Assembly: GCF_000182925.2 (NCBI RefSeq)
Contig: NC_026501.1
Coordinates: forward strand, 4,381,917-4,445,916
Reading direction: 5' to 3'
DNA: 64,000 nt
Source of the DNA: Neurospora crassa OR74A
Lineage: Eukaryota > Ascomycota > Sordariomycetes > Sordariales > Sordariaceae
How positions within the stretch are numbered: the first letter of the stretch is position 1; every line of letters starts with the position of its first letter. The notes under the pieces were generated by a model, which saw only the letters and a list, made by a program, of their open reading frames with translations, did not search any database and was not told where the DNA came from. Positions 58,378-64,000 of this stretch are shown in pieces. The translations under genes and the position numbers were made by a program.

Positions 58378-59180
58378 GCTGTGCGAGTTTTATGTAAAGA
58401 GGAATTCCACGCGGCTCCGGACCCGGGTTCGTAACGGGATCGGCATACATAGGGGGGTGGTGGGAAGTTAGGTAGGTAGGGTGGGAGCGGGGAAAAAGTG
58501 CGGCGGGATCCTCTTTTGACGACATCAATGCGATGTGTGTCGTCCGTTCGGTTCGTTCGAAAAAGAACGTTAACGACGACACGTGAAACCTAAACCTAAT
58601 CTTGACGACCACCAACGACGGGACGTACCGAGGAGGCGGAAGGAATGGGATGAACGGTTAGTTTAAGCTTTTTTTTTCTTTTTTTTTCTTTTTTTTGTTT
58701 TTCCGAGACTTAGGTTTTTTCTTTACTTTTCTCCTCCATCCGCTTTCCACAATTTTTTTTTTTATTCCCACGTTTTTTCCCACATTTCGCGTTTTCAATA
58801 GTTCCGGGTAACTATTGAACTGATTTATCAGATCGTGATGATCGTCATCGGGTCTTGCCGTTTGTGGGGTTTACCGACCGAACCGAACCGGACGAACCTC
58901 CGGGAATATCGCAATGTACGTACCATGTAGTAGTAGTAGTAGTGTAGATAGGGTAGAAACATCCCGAACGATCCCCGGATGCAATCAATCAATGTGCATG
59001 CCAGTGAAAAGAGCGTGCCAGATGCCTGAATGCCTGGTTCGAGCCTGGTAGTCATGGAATGGAACAATGAACTGAGATGAAATTGACATACGTAGATACA
59101 TCCGAACTTGTCGCTGAAACCGTCCGTCACGATTCAGGAAAATCGACGGTGTTCAATGGTGGGTGCAACTTTCCATCCAG

Positions 59181-59517
59181 TACAGTAAAGTGCCCTGTAA
59201 ATGCCAGTCTCTATAAGTGCAAGGACCCGGTTATTGCTAGAAATTTCTGTGCCCGAATTATTTTACTATGGTATGGCCTGCTAACTGCTAAATGCAAGCC
59301 AGCCGGCTGGCCGCCCATACAAATTTGCAGCTAACAGGGTACTTGACAGGGGGTTCTTGGCCCCCTGTCATCCCTATCAGACAATGAAAACCCCTTATCA
59401 GAGCTGTCACTGGCTGTCACAAGCCCCATGTGCAGCTACCAGTAAGTGCAAGGACCTAGTAACTGCAAGGAAAATGACCTGCCCGGATTAGTTGCAATTA
59501 CAGGGCACTTTACTGTA
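59181..59517. mobile_element. MITE B: second non-autonomous element of the same type
   Basis: The element spans 59183-59515 (333 bp) with perfect 18-bp terminal inverted repeats, CAGTAAAGTGCCCTGTAA, at 59183-59200 and 59498-59515. TA lies on both sides (59181-59182 and 59516-59517). Subterminal direct copies of TGCAAGGACC occur near 59218 and 59446. A 9-bp-arm hairpin (GACAGGGGG/CCCCCTGTC) sits at about 59346-59370. The termini start CAGTAAA like those of MITE A, and both share CTGCTAACTGCTAA inside, so they are probably divergent members of one family. It has no coding capacity. Confidence 0.87.
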
Positions 59518-61038
59518 TTCTGCACGAGGTGATGCGTCGGTTAAAGCCACACACACACTCACCAAGCCACTCTCGCCCACTGCACCTTCCCCCATGCGCA
59601 CCTTGAAGAACATCTCCCGCCTGGACTAGCACTTGCCTTAAGCTATCCATTCTTACGTCTTGGCAACAGCACTTACTACGTACAGTACCGAACTCTACCT
59701 ACCTATATAAAATGCTATAGATGAAACGCCATGGGCAGGCGGGTGTGGCGATGGTGGTTGTCTGCCTTTATCCGAACCAAACCGCAGGAAGTACCCTCGA
59801 ACGAGGGTTTGAAGTAAATAACGAACATATTCCTGTCATAGTTACAAGCACCCCATTTCAATTCCCCTGCGAGTATGGATACATCCAGTGGTGCCCCATC
59901 GGGCGGGCTGCCCCGTACCGTTGCCGTGTCGAACCGAGCCTAATAAAATACCGGTCCCAGCTGGGTAGCTGGATATCTGTTTCGGTAGGTACCCCCGAAG
60001 TTCTAGACATATGGAGGTACTTGCCGTTACCGGTATTCTTCCTTGTGTTGTGGGGTTGAGATGTACATGTATGCCGTGATGCCGTATCAAATGCCGTGTA
60101 ATGAAGTGACGGGAACATGGGAGGACCAGTCCGGGAGAACTACCGAATGAACAGGAGTCGAAACCTGGTACAAATCTTAGATGAAGATATACTGCATAGC
60201 AGTATGTAGTAGCCACCAGTCACACTACATGCGGAGCTGCCGTCGTGGTGACTAATAGATAGGGAAACCACAGGTGGTCGAAGAAAGATATTACATTTGC
60301 CTTCTATACTTGCTTGGTGACATTTTAGACATCGTCAAGTTGTCCACTAACGCTGCCTGACAACCCTCTTCGTTCCACACACACACACACACACGCACAC
60401 ACAACTTGTTACTACTAAAGCCAGGCGCGAAGCGAACCCTTCGATTCGTTCCATGAGTTAAAGATGCACATGCAAGAAACCTCCGTCCCACCACCCTATC
60501 CCCTCCTTTATCCTATCTAGAACGCACGAATTATCGGATGCCTCCCTCCTTCGTAGTAGAAAAACTCCGATTGCATCTTTTTGCCCGTCCTTTGAGTTTT
60601 TGATACCATTCCTTCCCTGACTTTCACCTACTCCCCACCACCCAAAGCAACGTTGCCGACCCAGTCCCTTCAATCAATGGGCTGCTCCACTTATATTGTC
60701 CTCTTGCCTCGTCATCATCCTCAAAACTTTCACAGCCCTTTTGTGATCATTTCACTGTCTCTGTCTCTCGTCACCCAAAAAAATATAGATAGCTAAGGGG
60801 GTATCGTATCCGCGCATGTACCGTTCGAAAAAGGATGAAATGTCTGTTGGCGCTTGTCGTGTTACATAAGAAAATAGATGGGGCGGTTAGAGGCTGGTCA
60901 GGTAGTAAAGGTAGTTGTTGCTTGGAGCCATAGGACCATGCCATTGCCAAAACTTTGTCCTCCTCTTGCTATTCACACACACACACTCTCTCTTTTTCCA
61001 GTCAGATCCCGGACGGACTCGCAGCACTTCAGAAATCA

Positions 61039-64000
61039 TCAGTACATTCCATCACCAGGAAAGCCGCCTCGTGAAGAATTGCCCGGGTTGAGCGCGCCTT
61101 GACTCGTCGTTGAAGAACCTGCGTCGCTACTAGGGGTGGCAGGCTCGACAACTCTGTTCCTGATGGTCATGATCCATTCATGCTGCAACAGCTCCATGGC
61201 AGTTGCGCGCTTGGTGGAATCCCGCATGAAACAGCGTCTCAGAAAATCGATGCCCTCAGGACTGAGCTGGTCTTGGCTGGGTAGCTGGGGCGGGTTTCCT
61301 TGGGCAATGTTGTACATGATAGCCCACTCGTTGTCCAGGTTCGCCCATGGCCTTCGGCCAGTTGCCATCTCAAGGATGACACAGCCAAGAGACCATATGT
61401 CAACCGCTCCAAAGTGACCGGCATTCTCACCCTTAATCACCTCGGGCGACATGTACATGGGCGTACCTGTCATCGACTTGTTGGGCTTGGTGCTGGCGAC
61501 GTCTTGTACTAACGTCCGTCCCTGGCGGGCGATGAGTTTGGCCGCACCAAAATCGACATACTTAATTATGCCGTTATGATCGAGGAGGATATCTGTTAAT
61601 TTACAGTTAGTACAGAACAACTAGGCAGAAAAAAGCAACTGTACAGCAAACTTACTTTCTGGCTTGATATCACGGTGAGCAATCTTAAGCTCATGAAGGT
61701 ACGCAAGACCTTCGAGAAGTTGCAACGCGTAAACCATGATAACTTGTTCGTCCTCGATTCTGCCATGCTCCAACAAGTTGGCAAGAGAACCTCCGGAACA
61801 AAACTCCATGAACATGTACACGCGGTCTCGATGGACCTCGATACCATAGTAAGAAACTACGTTGGGATGGTCGACCGTCTCCAGAACACGCATTTCGTCC
61901 CTGATCTGACCAGCAATAGTGGGGATCAGTTTAGGATCTTGCAGGCGAATCTCCTTCACGGCCATCAGCTGGCCGGTATCAAGGTTCACAGCCGCGTAAA
62001 CGTTGCCGAAAGTTCCACCTCCCACAAAGTGACCTTGCTGCCATCTCATGGTAAAGTTGGTCGCTGTGGAGGAGAGCCATGCAAGCGACCGATCCACCTC
62101 GTTAGAAGCCTCCAAGACTCTACCCATGGCAGATTGTTGCAGTAGGATCTCCTTTCTGTAGTTGTCGACTTTTGCCAACTCTTCGAGGCGATGTTCTTGG
62201 TAGTACTTGGCTGCTTCGTTGTCATCCAACATTTGACCTTTGTTCAGACGCTTGATCTGGTTGACGAGTCCCTCCAAGCGCTTCTTCTCCGCCTGGGCGG
62301 CCACGCTGGATCTGGCACCCATGATGTCGAAATGAGATATCAGAAGCGCCATGCACCCGGCAACCTTGGCTCTCAATCTTGCATACTCGTCTTCTCCGAG
62401 GCCGAGAATGTGTCTTCCACGCGTCATGCCCATGGCAAACTCCAGGGCCTGCACGGCCCAGCGGAAGGTTTTCCGGTCTGAAGAGATGCAGTCGTCACAG
62501 ATGAAGCTTACCCAGTCCAAAGCAAGCTTGGTGAGTTTCAGGTTATTCATTGTGCGTCGATTGTTGTCCATGTACAGCAAAGACCGCTGGCCGAACTCGG
62601 TTGCAAAGATGAAGCATGTCTGGATTAGTTCTTGGCAATTGAGACCTCGTGTTTGTCGTCGGATGGCTTCCACACTGTCCATGAAAGCGTTCGAGAGCTT
62701 GAAGGCAACCTTGCGAATCTCCATGAGCCTGAAGTTGACCTTTTGCAGGTTTGACCTCTGCTCTACCACTGGGTCGACCTGCATATCGATCCTGTCGACA
62801 AAGGCCTTGCGCGCATTCAATAGTCTGGGTTGGCAGCCGCCGGCAATGAGTCGCATGTGCCCCAACTTGATGTCCAGGGGCTCATTGCGGACTCTGAGAG
62901 TGTGGACGGGCCCGAGCCACTGAGGTGGATCTTCGGCTTTAATGATGAGAAGGTAGGGATCCGATGGGTCCTCAATAGCGGCCTCATATGTGAAAGTGCC
63001 CATCAGCACTTGGATCTCATCGTCGCGGTTATGAAGTGTCGGGGAGGCAATGATGAGTATGTCTTTGTGTTCAGGACTGGCACTATAAACCTGGAAATGG
63101 CCCGTCTCTATCAGGCGGTCGTACAGTTGGTGGAGCATTTGAGGCTGCTCAAATGCGATTGTGTAATCGCATGCATTTTCATAGTTGTCGTTCAACATTC
63201 TAGAGAAACGCTGCAGCATTCGCTGCCGAACCCGAACGGAGTCTAGGATCTGTTTATATCGCTTGGTCATCTCAGGCACGCTTTCTTTTGGCCTTCGTTG
63301 AACCTCCTTTTCAAAAGTTTGGCTCAGTCGGTTCCAGGCTTTGTAGGTTAGAGAACTGAACTGTTCCGCGACTTCCACATCGCCGTGTGCCAAGTAACGC
63401 CCGATTTCGTTTCCAAAACCCCACTCTTGGAATAGCAGTTCGGCCTCCTTGAAGGTGTTCTTGTTGCCGCTGAGCTTCCAGTTCAACAGTTTGAAGTAGT
63501 ACTTGAGCGCCTCCAGGATGACACGGTCGAAATCCTCATCAATACATGGGGGCAAGTCCCAACCGGGCTCCGGTCGAGCGATTTCCATGTACTCGCGCTT
63601 AATCTTGATGGCGAGCTTGAGAAGAACCTGGAACTGCGAGATCATTTGATCCTGCATCATGGGGTTTTGTTGTGCCGAGTCCTTCATCTTCTTAGCATAA
63701 GCCAGCCGCATCTTGATGATCTCCTCAATGAGGCGTGAAGGGAAACTGATGAGGGTGAGCAGCTCCTCGATGTAAGGCGGGAGATGGCGCTTCTGGAAAC
63801 CTTCGGCATTTTGAATAAGTGTGTCCTTGGCCTTGGTGATGACACGAGAGATGCCGTCGAGTCTGCTCTTCTTCTTTAGGCTTTTCGGTTCGGAGCCTTT
63901 GTCTTCGTGCAGTGACTTGAGACCCTCCTCCTTCATGAGACGATCCAGGAAAGATGATTCATCGCTGAGACCATTCCCGCTGGGTGATTTTTCCTTGGTG
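61039..64000 (-). CDS. os-4: HOG-pathway MAPKKK Os-4/Ssk2 (5' end beyond the window)
   Basis: Serine/threonine MAPKKK that passes the signal of the osmosensing phosphorelay to the MAPKK (Pbs2/Os-5) and on to Hog1. Exons in the window are 64000-61656 and 61592-61039, separated by a 63-nt intron, giving about 966 C-terminal codons. The large helical region before the kinase, including LLTLISFPSRLIEEIIKMRL and NEIGRYLAHGDVEVAEQFSS, is typical of Ssk2/SskB/Os-4. The kinase domain starts near 62049: glycine loop GGGTFGNVYAAV, lysine MAVKEI, catalytic HRDIKPEN, DFGAAK, GTPMYMSPEVI and DIWSLGCVILEMATGRRPW. The intron splits the Asn codon of HRDIKPEN. A short Ser/Pro/Gly-rich tail ends GGFPGDGMY. All kinase key residues are present. 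The N-terminal regulatory half, the binding region for the response regulator Ssk1/Rrg-1, lies outside the window. Confidence 0.95.

Larger units (their letters stand above)
56391..61038. other. convergent homeobox/os-4 intergenic region
   Basis: This 4.6 kb holds the 3' ends of two convergent genes and the miniature element at 59181-59517. I see no supported gene. Simple repeats are TG at 57211-57238, CAGG at 58336-58376 and AC at 60376-60403. A palindrome GTAGGTACCTAC lies near 57585. Confidence 0.4.

Noticed and set aside
59030-59056. tRNA B-box-like GGTTCGAGCC
   Set aside because: The bases around it do not form a T stem or acceptor stem, and no A box lies at the right distance.

Overview
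The window is nuclear DNA of a filamentous ascomycete, most likely a Sordariomycete. The genes are interrupted by short introns (about 50-80 nt) with GTRNGT-type donors and CTAAC/CTGAC branch motifs. Every recognisable product is a eukaryotic core protein in its filamentous-fungal form, and the DNA between genes is rich in microsatellites. I see no bacterial, viral or rRNA sequence, no convincing tRNA and no CRISPR.

Layout from left to right: chd1 (1-1574, minus, 3' part outside the window); rli1/ABCE1 (5110-7456, plus); prp40 (10339-13277, minus); trs65 (14031-16200, plus); rsc7 (17809-20542, minus); a 9 kb gene-poor stretch; dis3/rrp44 (29509-32463, plus, intronless); nug1 (32980-34703, minus); a broken cupin-like/TPR gene (35560-37227, minus); a HAD sugar/glycerol-phosphate phosphatase (38207-40172, plus); a 14 kb gene-poor stretch holding one damaged reading frame and one miniature transposon; a homeobox transcription factor (54370-56390, plus); a 4.6 kb convergent spacer with a second miniature transposon; and the HOG-pathway MAPKKK os-4/SSK2 (61039-64000, minus, 5' end outside the window). 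Exon boundaries were worked out by hand. The exon sums stay in frame and the joined proteins restore conserved family motifs across each junction.

Most genes lie in alternating orientation, giving divergent pairs (chd1/rli1, prp40/trs65, rsc7/dis3) and convergent pairs (rli1/prp40, trs65/rsc7, dis3/nug1, homeobox/os-4). Several act in RNA or ribosome work: Rli1 in ribosome recycling, Dis3 in the exosome, Nug1 in 60S assembly and Prp40 in splicing. Chd1 and Rsc7 remodel chromatin. They are not a pathway cluster; this looks like an ordinary core-genome neighbourhood.

The most unusual things are: two related terminal-inverted-repeat miniature elements with TA target duplications (50150-50508 and 59181-59517); a 6-nt microexon in rli1 encoding two conserved residues; a 119-residue alternative Rli1 tail if the last intron is retained; a TPR gene whose frame continues through six stops; a frameshifted pair of open frames at 47.6-48.6 kb; and a 791-nt pyrimidine-rich intron in the phosphatase gene.
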